Shown piece after piece: positions 1-12,545 of a DNA stretch of 64,000 bases (positions are counted from its first letter, which is position 1; each line of letters starts with the position of its first letter). The translations under genes and the position numbers were made by a program. Source of the stretch: Fistularia commersonii (taxonomy: Eukaryota; Chordata; Actinopteri; Syngnathiformes; Fistulariidae); assembly GCA_037954325.1 (NCBI GenBank), contig JBBMNZ010000080.1, positions 1-64,000 on the forward strand, written 5' to 3'. The notes below the pieces were generated by a model. That model worked only from the letters and a program-made list of their open reading frames with translations. It was not told the DNA's origin and did no database searches.

Positions 1-1868
1 GTCAAATTCACTGTAATCCCCTCATATGTTCAAAAGATATATCCATTTGTTCAATAAGTGCTTTTCTCACCGAGTTGAAGCATTTTTTATTCGGAGTGGA
101 AATAACTAATGAATTTCATCAATCTGGTTTCGGCTGTTGAAATATATGGTTTAGGACATGATTCTGCACAATATATGTCAAATTCAGTGTAATCCAGCGA
201 ACAGTTCAAAAGATATAGCCATTCCTTCAAAACAGCTTATCTCACCGAGTTGAAGCGTTTTTGATTTGGAGTGGAAATAACTTTGAATTTAATCAAGCTG
301 GTTTCTGCTGTTGAAATATGTTGTTTAGGACATGATTCTGCACAATATATGTCAAATTCAGTGTGATCCAGCTACAAGTTCAAAAGATATAGCCATAAGG
401 TCAAAAAGTGCTTAACTCACCGACCTTGAAGCGTTTTTGATTAGGAGAGAAATAACTTATGAAATTAATCAAGCGGGTTTTTTGCTGTTGAAATATGTTT
501 TTTTAGAACATGATTCTGCAACAATATGTGTCAAATTCAGTGTAATCCAGCCACAAGTTTAATAGATATAGCCATTCGTTCAAAAAGTGCTTACATTACC
601 GGGTTGAAGCGTTTTTTGGATCAGGAGTGGAAATAACTAATGAATTTCATCAAGCTGGTTTCTGCTGTTGAAATAGGTTGTTTAGGACATGATTCTGCAC
701 AAACATATGTCAAATTCAGTGTAATCCAGCTAAAAGTTCAAAAGATATAAACCGGTTCCTTCAAAACTGCTTATCTTACCGAGTTGTAGCGTTTTTTTAA
801 TTCGGAGTGGAAATAACTAATGAATTTCATCAAGCTGGTTTCTGCTGTTAAAACATGTTTTTTGGGACAAGATTCTGCACAATATATCAAATTCAGTGTC
901 ATTCAGCCACATGTTCAAAGAATATAGACATTCAGTTCAAAAAGTGCTTATCTCACCGAGTTGAAGCAATTTTGATTCGGAGTGGAAATAACTAATAATT
1001 TCATGAAGGTGGTTCTGCTGTTGAAATATGTTGATTAGGACATGATTCTGCACAATATATGTCAAATTCAGGGTAATACAGGTACAAGTTCAAAAGATAT
1101 AGCCATTTGTTCAAAAATTGCTTATCTTACATAGTTGAAGTGTTTTTTATTCGGAGTGGAAATAACTCAAGAATTTCATCAAGCTGGTTTCTGCTGTTGA
1201 AATATGTTTTTTGGGACATGATTCTGCACAATATATGTAAAATTCAGAGTAATCCCGCTACACGTTAGAAAAAATATAGCCATTTGGTCAAAATATCTTA
1301 TCTCACCGAGTTTAAGCATTTTGATTCGGAGTGGAAATAACTAATGAATTTCATCAAGCTGGTTTTTGCTGTTGGAATATGTTGAGTAGGACATGATTCT
1401 GCACAATATATGTATAAATCAGTGCAATCCAGCCACATATTCAATAGATATAGCCATTCATTTCAAAAAGTGCTTGTCTCACCGAGTTGTAGCGTTTTTG
1501 ATTTGGAGTGGAAATAACTTTTGAATTTCATCAATGTGGTTTTCTGCTTTTGAAATGTGTTGTTTAGGACATGATTCTGCACAATATATGTCAAATTCAG
1601 TGTTATTCAGCCACAAAATAAAAAGATATAGCCATTTGTTCAAAAAGTGCTTTTCTCACCGAGTTGCAGCGGTTTTTGATCAGGAGTGGAATAACCAATG
1701 AATTTCATCAAGCTGGTTTCTGCTGTTGAAATATGTTGTTTAGGACAGGATTTTGCACACTATATGTCAAATTCACTGTAATCTCCTCACATGTTCAAAA
1801 GATATATCCATTCGTTCAATAAGTGCTTATCTCACCGAGTTGAAGCGTTTTTGATTTGGAGTGGAAAT
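1..1868. repeat. Segmental duplicate of 5,858-7,735
   Basis: The order and private variants match 5,858-7,735: ctcatatgttc, gaaatatatgg, gcgaacag, the aggagagaaataac form (one G lost), gttaaaacatg, tcatgaagg and taatacagg. The two copies differ mainly by one-base length changes in short homopolymers. Similarity ends at about 1,868, where this copy reads aactcatgaatttc and the other aacttttgaatttc. Confidence 0.85.
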
Positions 1869-2770
1869 AACTCATGAATTTCATCAAGCTGGTTTTTTTG
1901 CTGTTGAAAATATGTTGTTTAGGACATGATTCTGCACAACATATGTCAAATTCAGTGTAATCCCCCCACCGACCCCCCCACAAGTTCAAAAGATATAGCC
2001 GTTCCTTCAAAAACTGCTTATCTCACCGAGTTGTAGTGTTTTTTATTCGTAGTGGAAATAACTAATGAATTTCATCAAGCTGGTTTTCTGCTGTTGAAAA
2101 TATGTTGTTTAGGACATGATTCTGCACAATATATCTCAAATTAAGTGTAATCCAGCTACAAGTTTCAAAAGATATAGCCATTCGGTTAAAAAAGTTCTTA
2201 TTTCACCGAGTTGAAGAGTTTTTGATTTGGAGTGGAAATAACTAATAATTTAATTAAGGTTGTTTCTGCTGTTGAAAACATGTTTTTTGGGACATGATTC
2301 TGCCCAATTATATGTCAAATTCAGTGTAATCCAGCAACGTTCAAAAGAAAAAGCCATTCGTTCAAAAAGTGCTTATCTCACTTAGTTGAAGCGTTTTTGA
2401 TTCGGAGTGGAAATAACTTTTGAATTTCATCAAGCTGGTTTCTGCTGTTGAAATATGTTTGTTTAGGACATGATTCTGCACAATAGATGTCAAATTCAGT
2501 GTAGTCCGGCTACAAAGTCAAAAGATATAGCCGTTTCTTCAAAAACTGCTTATCTTACCGAGTTTGTAGCGTTTTTTATTCGGAGTGGAAATAACTACTG
2601 AATTTTATCAAGCTGGTTTCTGCTGTTGAAATATGTTGTTTAGGACATGATTCTGCACAATATATCTCAAATTAAGTGTAATCCAGCTACAAGTTCAAAA
2701 GATATAGCCATTCGGTATCAAAAAGTTCTTATTTCACCGAGTTTGAAGAGTTTTTGATTCGGAGAGGAAA
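1855..2770. repeat. Recurrent five-monomer module, copy 1 (damaged)
   Basis: The module runs through aactcatgaatttc, gccgttccttc with ttattcgtagtgg, atatctcaaattaag with gttcttatttcaccg, the caacgttcaaaagaaaaagcc monomer, caatagatgtc with gtagtccggc, and a second atatctcaaattaag monomer. Other copies lie within 11,430-12,325, 14,935-15,835 and 22,670-23,570, and in part at 62,840-63,290. This copy carries the C-rich insertion at 1,962-1,981 and many homopolymer length changes. Confidence 0.8.
1962..1981. other. C-rich insertion, the only GC-rich tract in the window
   Basis: Where every related monomer has gtgtaatccagctacaag, this one reads gtgtaatcc followed by a C-rich run containing accgacccc, then caagttc. 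The insertion is about 12 bp net. It lies in the part of the window with excess one-base insertions, so it may be a consensus artefact. Confidence 0.75.
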
Positions 2771-2874
2771 TAACTTTTTGAATTTCATCACGCTGGTTTC
2801 TGCTGTTGAAATGTGTTGATTGGGACATGATTCTGCACAATATATGTCAAAATTCAGTGTAATCCGGCTACAAG

Positions 2875-5800
2875 TTCAAAAGATATAGCCATTCGGTCAA
2901 AAAGTTCTTATTTCACCGGGTTGAAGAGTTTATGATTCGGAGTTGAAATAACAAATAAGTTCGTCTAGGTGGTTTCTGCTGTTTTAAACATGTTTTTTGG
3001 GACAAGATTCTGCACAATATATGTCAAAATTCAGTGTCATTCAGCCACATGTTCAAAGAATATAGACATTCAGTCCAAAAAGTGCTTATCTAACCGAGTT
3101 GAAGCAATTTTGATTCGGAGTGGAAATAACTAATAATTTCATCAAGGTGGTTTCTGCTGTTGAAATATGTTGATTAGGACATGATTCTGCACAATATATG
3201 TCAAAATTCAGGGTAATCCAGGTACAAGTTCAAAAGATATAGCCATTTGTTTCAAAAAGTGCTTATCTTACATAGTTGAAGTGTTTTTTATTCGGAATGG
3301 AAATAACTCAAGAATTTCATCAAGCTGGTTTCTGCTGTTGAAATATGTTTTTTTGGGACATGATTCTGCACAATATATGTAAAATTCAGAGTAATCCCCG
3401 CTACACGTTAGAAAAAAATATAGCCATTTGGTCAATATTGCTTATCTCACCGAGTTTAAAGCGATTTTGATTCGGAGTGGAAATAACTAATGAATTTCAT
3501 CAAGCTGGTTTCTGCTGTTGAAATATGTTGTTTAGGCCATGATTCTGCACAATATATGTCAAAATTCAGTGTAATCCAGCTACAAGTTCAAAAGATATAG
3601 CCATAAGGTCAAAAAGTGCTTAACTCACCCGAGTTGAAGCGTTTTTGATTAGGAGAGGAAATAACTTATGAAATTCATCAAGCGGGTTTTTGCTGTTGAA
3701 ATATGTTTTTTAGAACATGATTCTGCACAATATGTGTCAAATTCAGTGTAATCCAGCCACAAGTTTTAATAGATATAGCCATTCGTTCAAAAAGTGCTTA
3801 CATTACCGGGTTGAAGCGTTTTTGATCAGGAGTGGAAATAACTAATGAATTTCATCAAGCTGGTTTCTGCTGTTGAAATATGTTGTTTAGGACATAATTC
3901 TGCACAACATATGTCAAATTCAGTGTAATCCAGCTACAAGTTCAAAAGATATAGCCATTCGGTATCAAAAAGTTTCATATTTCACCGAGTTGAAGAGTTT
4001 TTGATTCGGAGTGGAAATAACTAATAATTTAATTAAGGTGGTTTCTGCTGTTGAAACTTGATTTTTTGGGACATGATTCTGCCCAATATATGTCAAATTC
4101 AGTGTAATCCAGCAACGTTCAAAAGAAAAAAGCCATTCGTTCAAAAAGTGCTTATCTCACTGAGTTGAAGCGTTTTTGATTCGGAGTGGAAATAACTAAT
4201 GATTTCATCAGGCTGGTTTCTGCTGTTGAAATATGTTGTTTTAGGACATGATTCTGCACAATATATGTCAAATTAAGTGTAATCCAGCAACAAGTTCAAA
4301 AGATATAGCCGTTCGGTTAAAAAACTGCTTATCTTACCGAGTTTGAAGCCTTTTTGATTCGGAGTGGAAATAACTAATGATTTCATCAGGGCTGGTTTCT
4401 GTTGTTGAAATATGTTGTTTAGGACATAATTCTGCACAATATATGTACAATTCAGTGTAATCTAGCTACAAGTTCAAAAGATATATCCATTCGGATCAAA
4501 AAGTTCTTATTTCACGCGGTTGAAGAGTTTTTTGATTCGGAGTTGAAATAACAAATAAGTTTCGTCTAGGTAGTTTCTGCTGTTGAAACATGTTTTTTTG
4601 GGACAAGATTCTGCACAATATATGTCAAATTCAGTGTCATTCAGCAACATGTTCAAAGAATATAGACAATTCAGTCAAAAAAGTGCTTATCTCACCGAGT
4701 TGAAGCAATTTTGATTCGGAGTGGAAATAACTAATAATTTCATCAAGGTGGTTTCTGCTGTTTAAATATGTTGATTTAGGACATGAATCTGCATTAATAT
4801 ATGTCAAATTCAGGGTAATCCAGGTACAAGTTCAAAAGATATAGCCATTTGTTCAAAAAGTGCTTATCTTACATAGTTGAAGTGTTTTTTATTCGGAATG
4901 GAAATAACTCAAGAATTTCATCAAGCTGGTTTCTTGCTGTTGAAATATGTTTTTTGGGACATGATTCTGCACAATATATGTAAAATTCAGAGTAATCCCG
5001 CTACACGTTAGAAAAATATAGCCATTTGGTCAAAATTGCTTATCTCACCGAGTTTAAGCGTTTTTGATTCGGAGTGGAAATAACTAATGAATTTCATCAA
5101 GCTGGTTTTTGCTGTTGGAATATGTTGAGTAGGACATGATTCTGCACAATATATGTATAAATCAGTGCAATCCAGCCACATATTCAAAAGATATAGCCAT
5201 TCATTCAAAAAGTGCTTGTCTCACCGAGTTTTAGCGTTTTTGATTTGGAGTGGAAATAACTTTTGAATTTCATCAATGTGGTTTCTGCTTTTGAAATGTG
5301 TTGTTTAGGACATGATTCTGCACAATATATGTCAAATTCAGTGTTATTCAGCCACAAAATAAAAAGATATAGCCATTTGTTCAAAAAGTGCTTTTCTCAC
5401 CGAGTTGCAGCGTTTTTGATTTGGAGTGGAAATAACCAATGAATTTCATCAAGCTGGTTTCTGCTGTTGAAATATGTTGTTTAGGACAGGATTTTGCAAA
5501 CTACATGTCAAATTCACTGTAATCTCCTCACATGTTCAAAAGATATATCCATTCGTTCAAAAATTGCTTACATTACCGGGTTGAAGCGTTTTTGATCAGG
5601 AGTGGAAATAACTAATGAATTTCATCAATCTGGTTTCTGCTGTTGAAATATGTTTTTTAGGACAGGATTCTGCACAAATATATGTCAAATTCAGTGTAAT
5701 CCAGCCAAAAGTTTCAAAAGATATAGCTATTCCTTCAAAAAGTGCTTATCTCACGGAATTGAAGCGTTTTTTATTCGGAATGGAAATAACTTTTGAATTT

Positions 5801-6700
5801 CATCAAGCTGGTTTCTGCTGTTGAAATATGTTGTTTAGGATAGGATTTTGCACTCTATATGTCAAATTCACTGTAATCCCCTCATATGTTTCAAAAGATA
5901 TATCCATTTGTTCAATAAGTGCTTTTCTCACCGAGTTGAAGCATTTTTTATTCGGAGTGGAAATAACTAATGAATTTCATCAATCTGGTTTCTGCTGTTG
6001 AAATATATGGTTTAGGACATGATTCTGCACAATATATGTCAAATTCAGTGTAATCCAGCGAACAGTTCAAAAGATATAGCCATTCCTTCAAAACAGCTTA
6101 TCTCACCGAGTTGAAGCGTTTTTGATTTGGAGTGGAAATAACTTTTGAATTTAATCAAGCTGGTTTCTGCTGTTGAAATATGTTGTTTAGGACATGATTC
6201 TGCACAATATATGTCAAATTCAGTGTGATCCAGCTACAAGTTCAAAAGATATAGCCATAAGGTCAAAAAGTGCTTAACTCACCGACTTGAAAGCGTTTTT
6301 GATTAGGAGAGAAATAACTTATGAAATTCATCAAGCGGGTTTTTTGCTGTTGAAATATGTTTTTTAGAACATGATTCTGCACAATATGTGTCAAATTCAG
6401 TGTAATCCAGCCACAAGTTTAATAGATATAGCCATTCGTTCAAAAAGTGCTTACATTACCGGGTTGAAGCGTTTTTGATCAGGAGTGGAAATAACTAATG
6501 AATTTCATCAAGCTGGTTTCTGCTGTTGAAATAGGTTGTTTTAGGACATGATTCTGCACAACATATGTCAAATTCAGTGTAATCCAGCTAAAAGTTCAAA
6601 AGATATAACCGGTCCTTCAAAAACTGCTTATCTTACCGAGTTTGTAGCGTTTTTTATTCGGAGTGGAAATAACTAATGAATTTCATCAAGCTGGTTTCTG
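2875..6700. repeat. Segmental duplicate of 16,480-20,085
   Basis: Shared marks in order: gagttgaaataacaaataag with gttcgtctagg, gtttaggccatg, gaaacttgattttt, taactaatgatttcatc, gttctgcacaatgtaca-type s16 monomers, the s17/s1 anchor (5,186 against 18,571), ccaaaag with gatatagctattcc, gataggattttgcactc and gcgaacag. This copy keeps one extra monomer at about 3,745-3,930; the other has a fusion near 17,335. The copy at 2.9-5.2 kb is inflated by many one-base insertions. Confidence 0.82.
3890..5208. repeat. Recurrent seven- to eight-monomer module, copy 1
   Basis: Begins with acataattctgcacaac, then the ttcatatttcaccg monomer, gaaacttgattttt, two taactaatgatttcatc monomers, the acaaataag monomer, tagacattcag-type s15, s16 and s17, ending at the s1 anchor. 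Matching copies lie at 17,345-18,593 and 25,545-26,846. The third copy directly abuts the first core HOR, so the core begins at the end of this old module. Confidence 0.8.
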
Positions 6701-7735
6701 CTGTTAAAACATGTTTTTTTGGGACAAGATTCTGCACAATATATCAAATTCAGTGTCATTCAGCCACATGTTCAAAGAATATAGACATTCAGTCAAAAAG
6801 TGCTTATCTCACCGAGTTGAAGCAATTTTGATTCGGAGTGGAAATAACTAATAATTTCATGAAGGTGGTTTCTGCTGTTGAAATATGTTGATTAGGACAT
6901 GATTCTGCACAATATATGTCAAATTCAGGGTAATACAGGTACAAGTTCAAAAGATATAGCCATTTGTTCAAAAATTGCTTATCTTACATAGTTGAAGTGT
7001 TTTTTATTCGGAGTGGAAATAACTCAAGAATTTCATCAAGCTGGTTTCTGCTGTTGAAATATGTTTTTTGGGACATGATTCTGCACAATATATGTATATA
7101 TGTAAAAATTCAGAGTAATCCGCTACACGTTAGAAAAAATATAGCCATTTGGTCAAAATTGCTTATCTCACCGAGTTTAAGCATTTTTGATTCGGAGTGG
7201 AAATAACTAATGAATTTCATCAAGCTGGTTTTTGCTGTTGGAATATGTTGAGTAGGACATGATTCTGCACAATATATGTATAAATCAGTGCAATCCAGCC
7301 ACATATTCAATAGATATAGCCCATTCATTCAAAAAGTGCTTGTCTCACCGAGTTGTAGCGTTTTTGATTTGGAGTGGAAATAACTTTTGAATTTCATCAA
7401 TGTGGTTTCTGCTTTTGAAATGTGTTGTTTAGGACATGATTCTGCACAATATATGTCAAATCAATGTTATTCAGCCACAAAATAAAAAGATATAGCCATT
7501 TGTTCAAAAAGTGCTTTTCTCACCGAGTTGCAGCGTTTTTGATCAGGAGTGGAAATAACCAATGAATTTCATCAAGCTGGTTTCTGCTGTTGAAATATGT
7601 TGTTTAGGACAGATTTTGCACACTATATGTCAAATTCACTGTAATCTCCTCACATGTTCAAAAGATATATCCATTCGTTCAATAAGTGCTTATCTCACCG
7701 AGTTGAAGCGTTTTTGATTTGGAGTGGGAAATAAC
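5858..7735. repeat. Segmental duplicate of 1-1,868
   Basis: Counterpart of the first 1.87 kb, offset 5,857 growing to 5,866 because of small insertions. It contains an 8 bp microduplication (tatatgta twice) at about 7,089-7,104 that the first copy lacks. Its left part (to about 6,700) also belongs to the longer pairing with 16.5-20.1 kb. Confidence 0.85.
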
Positions 7736-7739
7736 TTTT

Positions 7740-8420
7740 GAATTTCATCAAGCTGGTTTCTGCTGTTGAAATATGTTGTTTAGGACATGATTCTGCACAA
7801 TATATGTCCAAATTCAGTGTAATCCAGCTACAAGTTCAAAAGATATAGCCATAAGGTCAAAAAGTGCTTAACTCACCGAGTTGAAGCGTTTTTGATTAGG
7901 AGAGGAAATAACGTATGAATTTCATCAAGCGGGTTTTTGCTGTTTAAATATGTTTTTTAGAACATGAATCTGCACAATATGTGTCAAATTCAGTGTAATC
8001 CAGCCACAAGTTTAATAGATATAGCCATTCGTTGAAAAATTGCTTACATTACCGGTTGAAGCGTTTTTGATCAGGAGTGGAAATTACTAATGAATTTCAT
8101 AAAGGTGGTTTCTGCTGTTGAAATATGTTGTTTAGGACATGATTCTGCACAATTTTTGTCAAATTTAGTTAAATCCCTTCACATGTTCAAAAGATATAGC
8201 CATTTGTTCAAAAAGTGCTTATCTCACCGAGATTAAGCATTTTTGATACGGAGTGGAAATAACTAATACATTTCATCAAGCTGGTTTCTGCTGTTGAAAT
8301 ATGTTGTTTAGGACATGATTCTGCACAATATGTGTCAAATTCAGTTTAATCCAGCTACAAGTTTAATAGCTATAGCCATTCCGTAAAAAACTGCTTATCT
8401 CACCGAGTTGAAGCGTTTTT
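7740..8420. repeat. Segmental duplicate of 21,290-21,970
   Basis: Four monomers share order and marks: aacgtatgaatttc, acatgaatctgc, aatttcataaaggtgg, gagattaagcatttttgatacgg, and aatagctatagccattccg. Offset is about 13,550. These are the diverged relatives of core types s4 to s7, so the order s4-s5-s6-s7 existed in the left domain before the core expanded. Confidence 0.82.
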
Positions 8421-9129
8421 GATCAGGAGTGGAAATAACTAATACATTTCATCAAGCTGGTTTCTGCTGTTGAAATATGTTGTTTAGGACATGATGTTGC
8501 ACAATATATGTCAAATTCAGTGTAATCCAGCTACAAGTTCAAAAGATATAGCCATTCGTTCAAAACTGTTTATCTCACCGAGTTGAAGCGTTTTTTTATT
8601 TGGAGTGGAAATAACGTTTGAATTTCATCAAGCTGGTTTCTGGTGTTTAAATATGTTGTTTAGGACATGATTCTGCACAATATATGTCAAATTCAATGTA
8701 AATCCAGGAACAAGTTCAAAAGATATAGCCTTAAGATCAAAAAATGCTTAACTCAACGAGTTGAAGCGTTTTTGATTAGGAGTGGAAATAACTTTTGAAT
8801 TTCATCAAGCTGGTTTCTGCTGTTGAAATATGTTGTTTAGAACATGATGCTGCACAATATATGTCAAATTCAATATAATCCCTTCACAGGTTCAAAAGAT
8901 ATAGCCATTTGTTCAAAAAGTGCTTATCTCACCGAGTTGAAGCGTTTTTGATTAGGAGTGGAAATAATGTTTGAATTTCTTCAAGCTGGTTTCTGCTGTT
9001 GAAATATTTTGTTTAGGACATATTTCTTCACAATATATGTCAAATTCAGTGTAATCCAGCTACAAGTTCAAAAGATATAGCCATTCGGATCAAAAAGTTC
9101 TTATTTCACCGGGTTGAAGAGTTTTTGAT

Positions 9130-10560
9130 TCGGAGTGGAAATAACTAATAATTTCATCAAGGTGGTTTCTGCTGTTGAAATATGTTGATTAGGACATGAT
9201 TCTGCACAATATATGTCAAATTCAGGGTAATCCAGGTACAAGTTCAAAAGATATAGCCATTCGTTCAAAAAGTGCTTATCTTACATAGTTGAAGTGTTTT
9301 TTATTCGGAATGGAAATAACTCAAGAATTTCATCAAGCTGGTTTCTGCTGTTGAAATATGTTTTTTGGGACATGATTCTGCACAATATATGTAAAATTCA
9401 GAGTAATCCCGCTACACGTTAGAAAAAATATAGCCATTTGGTCAAAATTGCTTATCTCACCGAGTTTAAGCGTTTTTGATTCGGAGTGGAAATAACTAAT
9501 GAATTTCATCAAGCTGGTTTTTGCTGTTGGAATATGTTGAGTAGGACATGATTCTGCACAATATTATGTATAAGTCAGTGCAATCCAGCCACATATTCAA
9601 AAGATATAGCCATTCATTCAAAAAGTGCTTGTCTCACCAAGTTGTAGCGTTTTTGATTTGGAGTGGAAATAACTTTTGAATTTCATCAATGTGGTTTCTG
9701 CTTTTGAAATGTGTTGTTTAGGACATGATTCTGCACAATATATGTCAAATTCAGTGTTATTCAGCCACAAAAGTGTTATTCAGCCACAAAATAAAAAGAT
9801 ATAGCTATTTGTTCAAAAAGTGCTTTTCTCACCGAGTTGCAGCGTTTTTGATTTGGAGTGGAAATAACCAATGAATTTCATCAAGCTGGTTTCTGCTGTT
9901 GAAATATGTTGTTTAGGACAGGATTTTGCACACTATATGTCAAATTCACTGTAATCTCCTCACATGTTCAAAAGATATATCCATTCGTTCAATAAGTGCT
10001 TATCTCACCGAGTTGAAGCATTTTTTATTCGGAGTGGAAATAACTAATGAATTTCATCAATCTGGTTTCTGCTGTTGAAATATGTTGTTTAGGACAGGAA
10101 TCTGCACAATATATGTCAAATTCAGTGTAATCCAGCCAAAAGTTCAAAAGATATAGCTATTCCTTCAAAAAGTGCTTATCTCACGGAATTGAAGCGTTTT
10201 TTATTCGGAGTGGAAATAACTTTTGAATTACATCAAGCTGGTTTCTGCTGTTGAAATATGTTGTTTAGGATAGGATTTTGCACACTATATGTCAAATTCA
10301 CTGTAATCCCCTCACATGTTCAAAAGATATATCCATTTGTTCAATAAGTGCTTATCTCACCGAGTTGAAGCATTTTTTATTCGGAGTGGAAATAACTAAT
10401 GAATTTCATCAATCTGGTTTCTGCTGTTGAAATATGTTGTGTAGGACATGATTCTGCACAATATATGTCAAATTCAGTGTAATCCAGCGACCAGTTCAAA
10501 AGATATAGCCATTCCTTCAAAACAGCTTATCTCACCGAGTTGAAGCGTTTTTGATTTGGA
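9130..10560. repeat. Segmental duplicate of 23,725-25,130
   Basis: Begins with the taactaataatttcatcaagg monomer and runs through s16, s17 and s1 types (anchor 9,599 against 24,194, offset 14,595), then the ataaccaatg, gacaggattttgcacac, ccaaaag with gatatagctattcc, and gataggattttgcacac monomers. It contains a 19 bp tandem microduplication at 9,753-9,790 absent from the other copy. Confidence 0.83.
9753..9790. repeat. 19 bp tandem microduplication inside a monomer
   Basis: The 19 bases agtgttattcagccacaaa occur twice back to back (9,753-9,771 and 9,772-9,790). All other copies of this s1-type tail have it once. It adds 19 bp to one monomer without shifting neighbouring sequence. Confidence 0.92.
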
Positions 10561-10679
10561 GTGGAAATAACTTTTGAATTTCATCAAGCTGGTTTCTGCT
10601 GTTGAAATAGGTTTTTTAGGACATGATTCTGCACAATATATGTCAAATTCAGTGTAATCCAGCTACAAGTTCAAAAGAT

Positions 10680-12545
10680 ATAGCCATAAGGTCAAAAAGT
10701 GCTTAACTCACCGAGTTGAAGCGTTTTTGATTAGGAGAGGAAATAACTTATGAATTTCATCAAGCGGGTTTTTGCTGTTTAAATATGTTGTTTAGAACAT
10801 GATTCTGCACAATATGTGTCAAATTCAGTGTAATCTAGCCACAAGTTTAATAGATATAGCCATTCGTTCAAAAAGTGCTTACATTACCGGGTTGAAGCGT
10901 TTTTGATCAGGAGTGGAAATAACTAATGAATTTCATCAAGCTGGTTTCTGCTGTTGAAATATGTTGTTTAGGACATGATTCTGCACAATATGTGTCAAAT
11001 TTAGTGAAATCCCTTCATATGTTCAAAAGATATAGCCATTTGTTCAAAAAGTGCTTACCTCACCGAGATTAGGCATTTTTGATATGGAGTGGAAATAACT
11101 AATAAATTTCATAAAGCTGGTTTTTGCTGTTGAAATATGTTGTTTAGAACTGATTCTGCACAATATATGTCAAATTCTGTGTAATCAAGCAACAGGTTCA
11201 AAAGATATAGCCATAAGATCAAAAAGTTCATATTTCACCGAGTTGAAGCGTTTTTGATCAAGAGTGGAAATACCTAATGAATTTCATCATGCTGGTTTCT
11301 ACTGTTGAAGTATGTTGTTTAAGACATGATTCTGTACAATAGATGTCAAATTTAGTGAAATCCCTTCAAAGGTTCAAAAGATATAGCCATTTGTTCAAAA
11401 AGTGCTTTTCTCACCGAGTTGAAGCGTTTTTGATTTGGAGTGGAAATAACTCATGAATTTAATCAAGCTGGTTTTTTTGCTGTTGAAATATGTTGTTTAG
11501 GACATGATTCTGCACAACATATGTCAAATTCAGTGTAATCCAGCTACAAGTTCAAAAGATATAGCCGTTCCTTCAAAAACTGCTTATCTCACCGAGTTGT
11601 AGTGTTTTTTATTCGTAGTGGAAATAACTAATGAATTTCATCAAGCTGGTTTCTGCTGTTGAAATATGTTGTTTAGGACATGATTCTGCACAATATATCT
11701 CAAATTAAGTGTAATCCAGCTACAAGTTCAAAAGATATAGCCATTCGGTTAAAAAAGTTCTTATTTCACCGAGTTGAAGAGTTTTTGATTTGGAGTGGAA
11801 ATAACTAATAATTTAATTAAGGTGGTTTCTGCTGTTGAAACATGTTTTTTGGGACATGATTCTGCCCAATATATGTCAAATTCAGTGTAATCCAGCAACG
11901 TTCAAAAGAAAAAGCCATTCGTTCAAAAAGTGCTTATCTCACTTAGTTGAAGCGTTTTTGATTCGGAGTGGAAATAACTTTTGAATTTCATCAAGCTGGT
12001 TTCTGCTGTTGAAATATGTTGTTTAGGACATGATTCTGCAAAATAGATGTCAAATTCAGTGTAGTCCGGCTACAAAGTCAAAAGATATAGCCGTTTCTTC
12101 AAAAACTGCTTATCTTACCGAGTTGTAGCGTTTTTTATTCGGAGTGGAAATAACTACTGAATTTCATCAAGCTGGTTTCTGCTGTTGAAATATGTTGTTT
12201 AGGACATGATTCTGCACAATATATCTCAAATTAAGTGTAATCCAGCTACAAGTTCAAAAGATATAGCCATTCGGTCAAAAAGTTCTTATTTCACCGAGTT
12301 GAAGAGTTTTTGATTCGGAGTGGAAATAACTAATAATTTAATCAAGGTGGTTTCTGCTGTTGAAACATGTTTTTTGGGACATGATTCTGCCCAATATATG
12401 TCAAATTCAGTGTAATCCAGCAACGTTCAAAAGAAAAAGCCATTCGTTCAAAAAGTGCTTATCTCACTGAGTTGAAGTGTTTTTGATTTGGAGTGGAAAT
12501 AACTTTTGAATTTCATCAAGCTGGTTTCTGCTGTTGAAATATGTT
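10680..12545. repeat. Segmental duplicate of 14,188-16,050
   Basis: About ten and a half monomers repeated at an offset of 3,505-3,510. Shared marks include gccataaggtc with aggagaggaaataac, gattaggcatttttgatatgg, gtttagaactgattctgc, gtgtaatcaagcaacagg, gatcaagagtgg, taagacatgattctgtac, gtagtgttttttattcgtag, atatctcaaattaag and caatagatgtc. Divergence begins at about 12,545, where this copy enters the aaaatcccatgacagg monomer. Confidence 0.86.

Noticed and set aside
5000..5060. Promoter-like TATA motifs (gatatag, aatatatg)
   Set aside because: They are part of every monomer in an AT-rich repeat, with no associated start, conserved spacing to an ORF, or unique context.
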